Source of the DNA: Clostridiales bacterium UBA6114
Lineage (GTDB): Bacteria; Bacillota; Clostridia; Oscillospirales; Butyricicoccaceae
Direction of reading: 5' to 3'
DNA length: 58,645 nucleotides
Assembly: GCA_002423435.1 (NCBI GenBank)
Contig: DIWE01000014.1
Coordinates: forward strand, 31,034-89,678
Part shown: piece after piece, positions 23,620 to 31,225 of the stretch
Position numbering within the stretch: position 1 is the first letter of the stretch
Layout: every line of letters begins with the position of its first letter
Made by a program: the position numbers and the translations under genes
The notes under the pieces: generated by a model
What the model was told of the DNA's origin: nothing
Databases searched by the model: none
The model's input: the letters and a program-made list of their open reading frames with translations, nothing else

Positions 23620-26122
23620 ATGCATTGTCACCTCGTCGGTGCTGATCGCGGTTGTGATCGCGCTGCGCTTCCTGTTTCGGGGCAGAATCAGCCGGCGGCT
23701 GCAGTATGCTTTGTGGGGGCTGGTGCTGATCAGGCTCCTGATGCCGTTTCCGCTGTTCGGAAGTCCGCTGAGCGTGATGAACGCGGTGGACACGGCGCGG
23801 ATAACCGATTCGATATCCGGCATACGGGTATACTCCGACATGATCCGCGACACGGAGATGTCGCCCGAGCAAGCCCGCGCGGCCGGACGCGGCACCCTGC
23901 ATGAAATACAGGGTCCCTCCGCCGAGAGCGGGGGCGGACACTTGAGAAGCTATATCTTCACCGATTCTCTGGACGTTGTTTTGGCGCGGATATTCAAAAT
24001 CGTCTGGCTTGCCGGAGGCATCCTGGCCGGGCTGTGGTTTGCCGGCACGAATCTTGTGTTTTACAGGCGGCTTCGCAAAGCGCGCAGATCCTATGACGCC
24101 GCCGGCTGCCGGCTGCCCGTCTATGTCGCGGACCGCCTCGCGTCGCCCTGCCTGTTCGGGCTTTTTCGCCCGGCTGTCTATCTGACGCCGAAGGCCGCGG
24201 AAAACGAAGGCGGCGCCCGCCATGTGCTCGCCCATGAGCTGTGCCATTACCGCCACGGCGACCATATCTGGTCGATCCTGCGGGGGCTTTGCCTTGCTTT
24301 GTGGTGGTGGAATCCGCTTGTCTGGGCGGCGGCGGTCCTGTCGCGCGCCGACAGCGAGCTCGCCTGCGACGAGGCGGTACTTAAGCGAATCGGCGCGGAA
24401 AACCGTTTTGTCTACGGCCGCACCCTTGTCGATATGATCGCCGTAAGGGAAGGGCCCTCCGGCATCATGAATGCCGCGACCATGATGGTTTCCGGGAAAC
24501 GGGGCATCAAGGAAAGACTGAACATGATCGTTAGAAATCCCAAAACCGTTGTCCCGGCGCTGGCGGCCGTCCTCCTGGCGATCGCCGTCTGCGTCGGCTG
24601 CACCTTTACGGGGGCGAGGATTGCCTCCCTTTCCGCGGAGGAGGCGCTTTTAGAGCTTGCCGCAAGCGCCTACCACACAGAAAACGAGGTCAGCTTCCGG
24701 ATACCGGAGGACTACGAAAAGCCGGAAGAATGGAACATCCATATCGCCGGCAGGCTTGCATATGACGACGGTTTTTCGCAGAGCATCCATCACCTTGAGG
24801 ATATCAACGATGCCGGGGCATGGGAGCCGGGCAGGACATATACCATACCCTTAAACGATGCTTACACCGAGCTTAAGCTTACCGCGTATCTGCCCGGCAA
24901 GGACGGGAAGGCGTTGGAGGAGACCGTCGATCTCCTGAATACGCCCCCCTTTACGGTTTCCTACGGGCTGATCAAATATACAGACGGCGAGGCGCAGCTT
25001 AGCCGCTCACCCCTTAACGGCGACGGCGCGCGGCTTGCCGGGGACATCGTTATGGACTATATGGTTAAATCCTCCGCCTGGCCGGGCGTCGATATCAGTG
25101 CGCTTGACGAGTGTTTCCAGCTGCGCGCGACCTATCCCGACGGCACGGCGATCGACTACTACGCCTTTTTGCTCGACGGGAAGGCCGTCATGCAGATGGG
25201 CAAGGACGGCCGTTACAGCCGCATTGACGACGGGCTGTATGAAAAGCTCGCGGAGCTTGCGCGCAATAGCATATCAACGATCGGCGGCGCCGACGGGCCA
25301 ACCGATATCGCCATAACCAAAAGCGTCGACCGCACAGACCTCGACGCCTGCATAACCGACGCGATCCTTTCCGCAAACGCGGATTATTACAGCGGCGGAG
25401 ATTTTGCGGCCGAGGCCCATACGGAGCTTAAGACGGTGAGAAGCGGCGGAAAAGTTACGTTCTACGCCATGGCTCTCTATATGGAGTTTGGATACGATGC
25501 GGACGGAGGCTTTTCCGATACTGGCGGCAGCTATATGCCGGTCGCGATCACCTTTGAGAAAAACGCCGCAGGGGAATACGGGCTCATCGAATATTGGATG
25601 CCGCGGGACGGGGGCGACGCCGCCTCCATCAGGGAAAAGTTCCCCTCCGACATCCATGAGGACGCGCTCGACACCCGGAATTATATTACGGCACATGTGC
25701 AGTCCTGCTACGCCAAGGCGATTGAGTACGGCAGGGTGGACACGGGCGCGATAATCAAAGAGCTCGTTGACACGATCTGCTCGTCTCCCGCACAGATGTC
25801 GAACCCCGGAGCCTATATTGACGCGCACCCTACCGAGTACAGGAAAATGCTTTATTGCGGAAACTACACGCTCCGGTATTGCTTTTCGCTGTTTGAACAG
25901 GGCGGGCAGACCGGCCTTGACGGGCACATCATGGCCTCGGCGTGCCGGGATATTCTCGGCGGGGAGGACATTTCCGCATTGGCCGATACCGGTCAGGACT
26001 GGTACGGCGCCTTCAAAGCAAACGCCGAAAACCTGCGCCGCCAAAACGGCGACGACTATATGGAGAAAAACATGCCCGGCTCCTGGTTTTTATTGCGGAT
26101 GCTGGACGAGTCGAAAAAATAG
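23612..26122 (+). CDS. M56 (BlaR1-like) membrane metallopeptidase with long C-terminus
   Basis: An 836-residue sensor protease. Residues 1-330 are the M56 domain with hydrophobic helices at both ends and the zinc motif HELCHYRHGD (His at about 208), plus ELACDEAVL as the third ligand region. Membrane helix 4 ends in VCVGCTFTG. The 500 residues outside do not form a penicillin-binding domain; they read as several alpha-beta sensor-like segments. The phrase STIGGADGPTDIAI (near residue 555) is a short motif that recurs in clostridial M56 proteins and is also known from sodium-pump decarboxylase beta subunits. ATG at 23612 overlaps the blaI-like stop. The signal it senses is unknown. Confidence 0.85.
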   Translation: MIECIVTSSVLIAVVIALRFLFRGRISRRLQYALWGLVLIRLLMPFPLFGSPLSVMNAVDTARITDSISGIRVYSDMIRDTEMSPEQARAAGRGTLHEIQGPSAESGGGHLRSYIFTDSLDVVLARIFKIVWLAGGILAGLWFAGTNLVFYRRLRKARRSYDAAGCRLPVYVADRLASPCLFGLFRPAVYLTPKAAENEGGARHVLAHELCHYRHGDHIWSILRGLCLALWWWNPLVWAAAVLSRADSELACDEAVLKRIGAENRFVYGRTLVDMIAVREGPSGIMNAATMMVSGKRGIKERLNMIVRNPKTVVPALAAVLLAIAVCVGCTFTGARIASLSAEEALLELAASAYHTENEVSFRIPEDYEKPEEWNIHIAGRLAYDDGFSQSIHHLEDINDAGAWEPGRTYTIPLNDAYTELKLTAYLPGKDGKALEETVDLLNTPPFTVSYGLIKYTDGEAQLSRSPLNGDGARLAGDIVMDYMVKSSAWPGVDISALDECFQLRATYPDGTAIDYYAFLLDGKAVMQMGKDGRYSRIDDGLYEKLAELARNSISTIGGADGPTDIAITKSVDRTDLDACITDAILSANADYYSGGDFAAEAHTELKTVRSGGKVTFYAMALYMEFGYDADGGFSDTGGSYMPVAITFEKNAAGEYGLIEYWMPRDGGDAASIREKFPSDIHEDALDTRNYITAHVQSCYAKAIEYGRVDTGAIIKELVDTICSSPAQMSNPGAYIDAHPTEYRKMLYCGNYTLRYCFSLFEQGGQTGLDGHIMASACRDILGGEDISALADTGQDWYGAFKANAENLRRQNGDDYMEKNMPGSWFLLRMLDESKK

Positions 26123-26217
26123 ACGTTCTATAAAATTTAAAAACCTGCTAATGGAAATCAAGAGCAAAAGAGAAAAAGGAGGAAAAAAGCGGAACAGGAA
26201 AAGCGTATAACAAAGTA

Positions 26218-26240
26218 GGGCATCGGCGTAGAGGATGCCC
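26218..26240. other. Hairpin at the distal end of the IS110 element
   Basis: GGGCATC / GGATGCCC with a short loop lies about 30 bases beyond the transposase stop. It may mark the right side of the insertion sequence or act as its terminator; IS110 elements lack terminal inverted repeats, so the border is not fixed. Confidence 0.35.
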
Positions 26241-26266
26241 AAGCCCGGAGGATTGAACGAAAAAAC

Positions 26267-27471
26267 TCAAACTTTTCTCAATAGAATCGAATGAAGCTGT
26301 TTGACCCTGGCGAAATAGATATGCAGGAACTTGTTCAGCGCGGCCATATAGGCAGAAAGATAATACTTGCCTTCCCGGCGTTTTTTGCAAAGAAACAGAA
26401 AAACAGCGTTATCCTGAAGCGGTTTTGAGGACATGAGGGAAGCGATAATCTCATAGCCAACCTTGCGGAGATATTTATCACCGCGCTTGGAAATCTTCCG
26501 GCACTTGCTCTCGAACTGTCCAGACTGGAACGGAGGTGCATCGAGCCCAGCATAAGCGACCAGAGCCTTTGCAGAATGAAAACGGCTGATGTCTCCAATC
26601 TCGGCAATCAGTCTGGGGGCGGTTTTAGGTCCGACGCCTTTCATGGCAAGGACGGTATCGTATTCCGGGAAAGCACTTGCAAGGGCGTTCATTTGTGCTA
26701 AGATAGTAGCAACGGATTTTTCAAGAACCTTGAGGACTCCGGCTGCTTCCTGAACCAGAAGCTTTGTGGCTTCATTGCAGGGCAGCGTAGGGATACCATT
26801 TTGAGATAGAGCGTAGATAGCATACGCTTTACTCTCGTTCACATGGTATCCCTGCTTTTTTGCCCATTTGCAATAACTTGCGGTAAAGGCAGCCCGGCTT
26901 TTCTTTGAAATACAGTCAAAATGCCAGAACCGGATTACAAAATCTGAGAGTTTGCTTCGACCTCCCTCGTCACAAAGCAAGGTCTTAATTCCAGGCATGA
27001 CCTTGTCCAGCAGGCAGCCCAGATTCACTTTCTGCTGGGTCATAAGCTTTATGTATTCGCTGTACTGCCTGGAATATAGCTTTAAGGTATCCCTGGATTC
27101 TCCAGCCGGCGAGCAGCTTACCAACTCACACCAATGGGCCAGACCGAACTTGCAGATCATGATCGCATCCAGCTTATCCGTCTTACCGGGACGTATCTGT
27201 ACTTTGGCAAACTTGTTCATAAGGATTGGGTTAACAATTGAAACGAACACCCCTGCCTCCAGCAGACTGTTCACAACCGGCCAATGGTAGTATCCGGTAT
27301 TCTCCAGTACCACGCGGGGAGGTTCCGGCAAGGCGCTCACTTTGGCAATTAAGGCTGCCATGCCTTCCGATGTAGCTCATGCTCTGCGGAGGAGATGAAA
27401 ACAGTCCCCCGTTCATCCATAGCAAACACTGTACTTTTTCCTTTCGAAACATCCACTCCTACACTAATCAT
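26267..27471 (-). pseudogene. IS110-family transposase, frameshifted
   Basis: The main frame (27361 down to 26267) encodes 364 residues with the DEDD-type RuvC-like middle (VVLENTGYYHWPVVNSLL, then GKTDKLDAIMICKFG) and the Tnp_2 C-terminus (LAMKGVGPKTAPRLIAEIGD, AGLDAPPFQSGQFESKCRKI), where a Ser is catalytic in the family. The expected N-terminus, MISVGVDVSKGKSTVFAMDE, is present from the ATG at 27471 but in another frame that stops at 27349. One base lost near 27360-27372 (for example from a GGG run) explains this. The protein would lack its first catalytic Asp, so the copy is probably inactive unless the shift is a sequencing error. GGAGG precedes the ATG. Confidence 0.9.
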
Positions 27472-27630
27472 GTTGAACCTACCTCCGAAATTATCTCGGC
27501 TTCCGCCAACAACTTGTTACGACTCATCTTGGTTCGTTACGCGAAAGACACATGCGTGTTTTCAACCTGCTTAAGCGAGTCTTTATAACGAGATGGGCGG
27601 CTGACACTTTTTATTCCGGGCGCATAGCCC
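27472..27630 (-). ncRNA. Candidate bridge-RNA region of the IS110 element
   Basis: In the IS110 group the non-coding end before the transposase encodes a structured bridge RNA that pairs with target and donor DNA. The segment here is of the right size and place and has pairing such as AAAGAC with GTGTCTTT (minus strand, around 27545-27582). This is inference from family knowledge; no guide loops were assigned. Confidence 0.3.
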
Positions 27631-27723
27631 AAGGGGGTGTCCGTCAGGCCTTTTCCATCCCATTATAACAAAAACAAGCGCAACCCTTATCCGGCTGATA
27701 AGAATCTCGCTTTTATAGTACCA

Positions 27724-27769
27724 AGGGGGTGTCGCAAAATGCATATTCATGCATTTTGCGACACCCCCT
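27724..27769. repeat. Perfect 21-bp-stem palindrome
   Basis: AGGGGGTGTCGCAAAATGC AT pairs without mismatch with its complement across a 4-base loop (27724-27744 and 27749-27769). The first bases, CCAAGGGGGTGTC (27721-27733), also occur at 27629-27641, near the border of the IS110 element. It is 11 bases from the stop codon of the NifX-like gene but has no T run, so it looks like a REP-type repeat more than a terminator. Confidence 0.65.
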
Positions 27770-27780
27770 CCGGCTGCCTG

Positions 27781-28179
27781 TTATTCGCAATGATGGTCAT
27801 GCCCGCCGCAGCCGTGCTCCCCGCAGACATCGCCGTGGTGCTCGCCGTGATGGTCGCAGGTGGCTTCCGAGTCATATCTGAGTTCTCCCGCAAGCAGTTG
27901 TTCCACCGCCTTGTCCGCGTCGCCGGACACGCCGCCGCAGAGCCTGATATTTGCCTCGGACAGGGCTCTTTTGGCCCCGCCGCCGATCCCGCCGCAGATG
28001 AGCGTATCCACCTGCAGCTTTTTCAGAATATCCGCCAACGCACCATGGCCGCTGCCGTTGGTGTTGACCGTTGTTGCGAGCGTTACCCTGCCTTCCTCAA
28101 CATCGTAGACCTTAAACCGCTCCGAATGGCCGAAATGCTGGAATACCTGGCCGTTATCGTATGTGACCGCGATCCTCAT
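27781..28179 (-). CDS. NifX/NafY-type metallocofactor protein
   Basis: A 132-residue protein of the dinitrogenase iron-molybdenum cofactor family. MRIAVTYDNGQVFQHFGHSE is the family start with the His that holds an iron-sulfur cluster, and LQVDTLICGGIGGGAKRALS the conserved Gly-rich loop. The last 30 residues are unusual: His- and Cys-rich (CDHHGEHHGDVCGEHGCGG), a likely metal-binding tail. No nif structural gene is near; family members outside nitrogenase clusters are thought to store or carry iron-sulfur clusters. ATG at 28179 has GAGGAAAAATC upstream. The promoter carries twin operator boxes. Confidence 0.85.
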   Translation of the reverse strand: MRIAVTYDNGQVFQHFGHSERFKVYDVEEGRVTLATTVNTNGSGHGALADILKKLQVDTLICGGIGGGAKRALSEANIRLCGGVSGDADKAVEQLLAGELRYDSEATCDHHGEHHGDVCGEHGCGGHDHHCE

Positions 28180-28233
28180 ATGATTTTTCCTCGCTTTCCA
28201 TCCGTTTGCGCATTCCTCCCGGATGCTTTTTTA

Positions 28234-28290
28234 TTGACATATGCCATAAACTATTCTTATCATAGCGCGGTTTCTGACATATGTCAATAA
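28234..28290 (-). promoter_or_regulatory. Promoter and twin operators of the NifX-like gene
   Basis: On the minus strand TTGACA (28282-28287) and TATGAT (28259-28264) are 17 bases apart, a strong sigma-A promoter. The -35 lies in the perfect palindrome TGACATATGTCA (28275-28286); a near copy, TGACATATGCCA, lies at 28235-28246, 40 bases away. Also TTATTGACATATG (28231-28243) and CATATGTCAATAA (28278-28290) form a 13-bp inverted repeat. A metal- or redox-sensing repressor is likely. Confidence 0.65.
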
Positions 28291-28339
28291 CTATCCGCCG
28301 AATAAATCCCTTTGCAGTAAGAAAGAGAAAAAAGAGCTT

Positions 28340-28385
28340 ACTTTGTCTACAATCTGGCGCCGCCGGGCCGATAACCCGGCGGCGC
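28340..28385 (+). repeat. ACTTTGTCTACAAT box plus GC-rich hairpin
   Basis: ACTTTGTCTACAATCTG (28340-28356) is directly followed by the hairpin GCGCCGCCGGG/CCCGGCGGCGC (28357-28385). The same box with one change stands at 8599-8615, again directly before a hairpin. No gene ends upstream on this strand, so it seems to be an orphan repeat and not a normal terminator. Confidence 0.55.
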
Positions 28386-28466
28386 GTTTAAGAATTTCCA
28401 AATATGGATAATCTATGATATACTTAATTACTGACGGAATCTGACAGTTAAATGAGGTGAAAGGCT

Positions 28467-29303
28467 ATGATCGAAATCCCGGAGGCAGCTACACTTGCAC
28501 AGCAGATCTCGCGAACACTGTCCGGGAAAACCATTGAAAACGTGGCTGCCGCCGCGTCGCCCCATAAATTTGCGTGGTTTCAGGGCGATCCGGCGGAATA
28601 TCCCGGCCTGCTGCGAGGTCGGCACGTCGACGGCGCTTTGGCCTTCGGCGGACTGGTTGAGCTTGCACTGAGCGGCTGCCGCATTGTATTCGGCGACGGG
28701 GTAGTGCTGCGGTATTATCCAGCGCTCGAAAACGCGCCTGCAAAGCATCAGCTTTGCCTCGCTTTCACCGACAACACCGCTCTTGTGTGCACTGTCCAGA
28801 TGTACGGCGGCATGTGGGCGGTCCGCGACGGCGAGGACCCCGGCTTCTGCCACGGTGACGCAAAAGAAAAGCCCTCGCCGCTTTCCAGGGCGTTTGACGA
28901 GGTCTATTTCGCCTCCCTGCGCGGCGCGGATACGGAGAAGCTGTCTGTAAAGGCGTTTCTTGCAACCGGGCAGCGCATTCCGGGGCTTGGCAACGGCGTT
29001 TTGCAGGACATCCTTTGGAACGCGCGGATCCATCCAAAGCGCAAGCTCGGCGCGCTGTCGGCCGGGGAGTTTGATGCGCTGTATCGCTCCGTCAAAAATA
29101 CGCTCGCGGAAATGACGGCACTGGGCGGCCGGGACACGGAGAAAGACCTGTTCGGCAAGGCCGGGGGATATGTGACAAGGCTCAGCAAAAATACCGTTGG
29201 GAAGCCCTGCCCCGTCTGCGGGAGCATTCTGCAGAAAGCCCCGTACATGGGCGGCGCCGTCTATTGGTGCGGCGGATGCCAAAAAGAAGGGGAGACGTCG
29301 TAA
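28467..29303 (+). CDS. Fpg/Nei-type DNA glycosylase homologue without Pro2
   Basis: A 278-residue protein with the Fpg/Nei layout: N-terminal beta-sandwich, helix-two-turn-helix (VKAFLATGQRIPGLGNGVLQ with the conserved PG-GN) and a C-terminal zinc finger (CPVCGSILQKA ... CGGC). Fpg and Nei start M-P-E-L/G-P-E, where Pro2 is the nucleophile and Glu3 the acid. Here the N-terminus reads MIEIPEAATL: Glu3 and the later Pro-Glu remain but position 2 is Ile. Such proteins are annotated as endonuclease VIII in Clostridia, yet the normal lyase chemistry should not be possible. ATG at 28467 follows GAGGTGAAAGGCT. It may bind or repair DNA in another way. Confidence 0.85.
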   Translation: MIEIPEAATLAQQISRTLSGKTIENVAAAASPHKFAWFQGDPAEYPGLLRGRHVDGALAFGGLVELALSGCRIVFGDGVVLRYYPALENAPAKHQLCLAFTDNTALVCTVQMYGGMWAVRDGEDPGFCHGDAKEKPSPLSRAFDEVYFASLRGADTEKLSVKAFLATGQRIPGLGNGVLQDILWNARIHPKRKLGALSAGEFDALYRSVKNTLAEMTALGGRDTEKDLFGKAGGYVTRLSKNTVGKPCPVCGSILQKAPYMGGAVYWCGGCQKEGETS

Positions 29304-29426
29304 AGGGGCGCGGTATTTCCAGGGTTATGATACCCTTTTCTGTTTTTTCCACCGCCGGTTCGGCGGTTTTGAAGTGTTTTGGAACGGAAAGCGGCCGTAT
29401 TATCTTGAAAAAGGAGCTGGAAGGAC

Positions 29427-30065
29427 ATGCCCGGAATTGATTACAAAAAGGAGTACAAGGACCTGTACGCACCGAAAACCACGCCTATGCAGATCCTCGT
29501 GCCGCCCATGACCTTCATCACGGTCGGCGGTGCCGGCGACCCCAACGCGGAGGGCGGCGCGTATCAGGGCGCGGTGGGACTTTTGTACGCGCTGAGCTAC
29601 ACCGTCAAGATGAGCAAAATGGGCGGCAGCGCGCCCGAGGGTTACTTCGACTACGTCATACCGCCGCTGGAGGGGCTTTGGTGGATGGCGGGAGGTTTTC
29701 AGGGTGTGGATTATACCCGCAAAAGCGATTTTTGCTGGATATCCATGATCCGGCAGCCGGAGTTTGTGACAAAGGAAGTCTTCTCCTGGGCGTGTGATGA
29801 GGCAAGAAAAAAGAAGGGCGTCGACCCTTCTTCCGCCAAGCTTGAAACCCTCGACGAGGGGCTTTGCGTGCAGTGCATGCACATCGGCCCCTTTGACGAC
29901 GAGCCTGCGACCGTGGCAAAAATCGAGGCCTTTATCAGGGAAAACGGTCTGAAAAACGACATTAACGACGTCCGGCACCACCATGAGATCTACCTGGGCG
30001 ACCCGCGCAAAACAGACCCCAAAAAGATGAAGACCGTTCTGCGCATACCGGTAAAGAAAGCATAA
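29427..30065 (+). CDS. GyrI-like small-molecule-binding protein
   Basis: A 212-residue protein of the GyrI-like domain superfamily (SOUL/GyrI fold). The N-terminal strand ITVGGAGDPNAEGGAYQGAV and GLCVQCMHIGPFDDEPATVA near residue 150 are typical of the stand-alone type found in Firmicutes. Homologues bind hydrophobic drugs or hydrolyse certain esters and cyclopropanoids. There is no DNA-binding domain. ATG at 29427 has AAAGGAGCTGGAAGGAC upstream. It is convergent with the alpha/beta hydrolase at 30080, 14 bases away. Confidence 0.82.
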   Translation: MPGIDYKKEYKDLYAPKTTPMQILVPPMTFITVGGAGDPNAEGGAYQGAVGLLYALSYTVKMSKMGGSAPEGYFDYVIPPLEGLWWMAGGFQGVDYTRKSDFCWISMIRQPEFVTKEVFSWACDEARKKKGVDPSSAKLETLDEGLCVQCMHIGPFDDEPATVAKIEAFIRENGLKNDINDVRHHHEIYLGDPRKTDPKKMKTVLRIPVKKA

Positions 30066-30079
30066 AACCGCGGGAGAGC

Positions 30080-30832
30080 TTACCTCGCGGTGAAAAACCG
30101 CACCGCGGCGTCGATGACCCGGTCCATCCCGCCCGGAGTCATAATGCGGTGGTCCGCGCCTTCGACCTCATGAAGCTTAGCGCCGGACAGCGCTGCAAAG
30201 CGCCGAGCGTCCGAAACCGGGGCGGTCTCGTCGGCCTCGCCGTGGATCATCTCGATTTCCGCCATGCCTGTACGGAAAAGCTTGAATACGTCGTGCGTCT
30301 CGAGGTCGTCGCAGAACCGGCGCGTGATCTTTAAGGGGCGGACATAGCCCTGGTCGATGACGACGAAGCCCTGCGCTAAAAGCTGCCTGTATTGCTCCGG
30401 GGTCGTCGCGTCCCTGAAAATCCCCGGCATATTGACCGCCGCGCAGCGGAGAAAGGATTTCCTGCCCGCGTGCGGGCGCGTCGCCAGATAAATCAGGTTT
30501 AAGTAAGCGCCGAAGCTCGACGAGAAGTAAGCGATCTCGGCCTCCGGCAGGAGCTTTTGCACATGCGCCTCCACCGACGCAAGATCGTTTAAGCAGTTTT
30601 CGATCCGGAGCTTTTCGCCGTCGACCGGACTGTCGCCGTGGGCGGGAAAATCAAAGCCCCAGGTCCCGATGCCGTGCTTCGGCAGCGCCGACGAGACGGC
30701 CTGCGCGCTCGGACTGTCCTTGCTGCTCCCAAAGCCGTGGCTTAAAATGACGGCCATTTTCTCGTCGCCGCTTACATTGTTCAGGCACGGGATGTCATAA
30801 CCGTTTTGTCCCCTGATGGTCTCTTTCCTCAT
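30080..30832 (-). CDS. Alpha/beta hydrolase
   Basis: A 250-residue serine hydrolase. VILSHGFGSSKDSP holds the oxyanion HG motif, YFSSSFGAYLNL the nucleophile elbow (S-x-S-x-G), MIHGEADETAPVSDA the catalytic Asp region and EGADHRIM the catalytic His. The sequence after the nucleophile is typical of cytoplasmic esterase or acyl-transferase-like members; no lid domain or signal peptide is seen. ATG at 30832 follows AGGAGGCGCACC. Substrate unknown. It stands alone, convergent with the GyrI-like gene. Confidence 0.88.
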   Translation of the reverse strand: MRKETIRGQNGYDIPCLNNVSGDEKMAVILSHGFGSSKDSPSAQAVSSALPKHGIGTWGFDFPAHGDSPVDGEKLRIENCLNDLASVEAHVQKLLPEAEIAYFSSSFGAYLNLIYLATRPHAGRKSFLRCAAVNMPGIFRDATTPEQYRQLLAQGFVVIDQGYVRPLKITRRFCDDLETHDVFKLFRTGMAEIEMIHGEADETAPVSDARRFAALSGAKLHEVEGADHRIMTPGGMDRVIDAAVRFFTAR

Positions 30833-30956
30833 GGTGCGCCTCCTGAAATATGTCTCTTACGGAAAGTATAGCGCAAATCCGTCGGCGCGGCAATCGGTTC
30901 ATGCTCCGGCTAAGCATATAACGGACCGGCAAAAATAAATATCGGGGCAATACATG

Positions 30957-30985
30957 TTGACAGTATTTTTGACAAAGCATATAAT
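30957..30985 (+). promoter_or_regulatory. aspS promoter
   Basis: TTGACA (30957-30962) and TATAAT (30980-30985), both perfect, 17 bases apart. Transcription would begin near 30992 and run through the T-box leader. Confidence 0.85.
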
Positions 30986-30991
30986 TGCCAT

Positions 30992-31207
30992 GGAGACTCC
31001 GCTTTTTTGGAAATTCCGACAGGGAATTCGCGTCATCGACTGAAAACGCGATGCGGAAGAGTAGTAAGCCGGGGAACGCTTCATGAACATGCCGGAAATT
31101 GAATAGGAAAGTGGACGCGGCGCTTCCGCGTCAATGCGGGTGGCACCGCGGGCAAAACAAGATGCTCGTCCCGGAAATTATGCAAGTAGATGATTTCCGG
31201 GATTTTT
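30992..31207 (+). promoter_or_regulatory. T-box riboswitch controlling aspS
   Basis: The leader carries the T-box core GCGGGTGGCACCGCGGG (31136-31152), which pairs with the free CCA end of uncharged tRNA. A terminator follows: TCCCGGAAAT (31169-31178) pairs with ATTTCCGGGA (31193-31202) ahead of a T run. GAAGAGTAGTA at about 31056 is the stem I entry motif. I could not place the specifier codon with certainty; GAC at 31038-31040 is a candidate for Asp. Confidence 0.9.
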
Positions 31208-31225
31208 GTATTTGGAGGGTAAATA

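Larger units (their letters stand above)
26210..27640 (-). mobile_element. IS110-family insertion sequence (approximate borders)
   Basis: The transposase gene plus about 165 bases upstream (27472-27640) and about 50 downstream. Elements of this family have no terminal inverted repeats and usually make no target duplication, so borders are estimates from the end of recognisable neighbouring genes. Confidence 0.6.

Noticed and set aside
23230..26122. A beta-lactam resistance operon
   Set aside because: BlaI and M56 are present, but no beta-lactamase or penicillin-binding gene follows and the sensor end does not look like a penicillin-binding domain.
27637..28290. A 217-residue plus-strand frame opposite the NifX-like gene
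   Set aside because: The minus strand has the family motifs, a promoter and a ribosome site; the other frame runs through the promoter and a palindrome.
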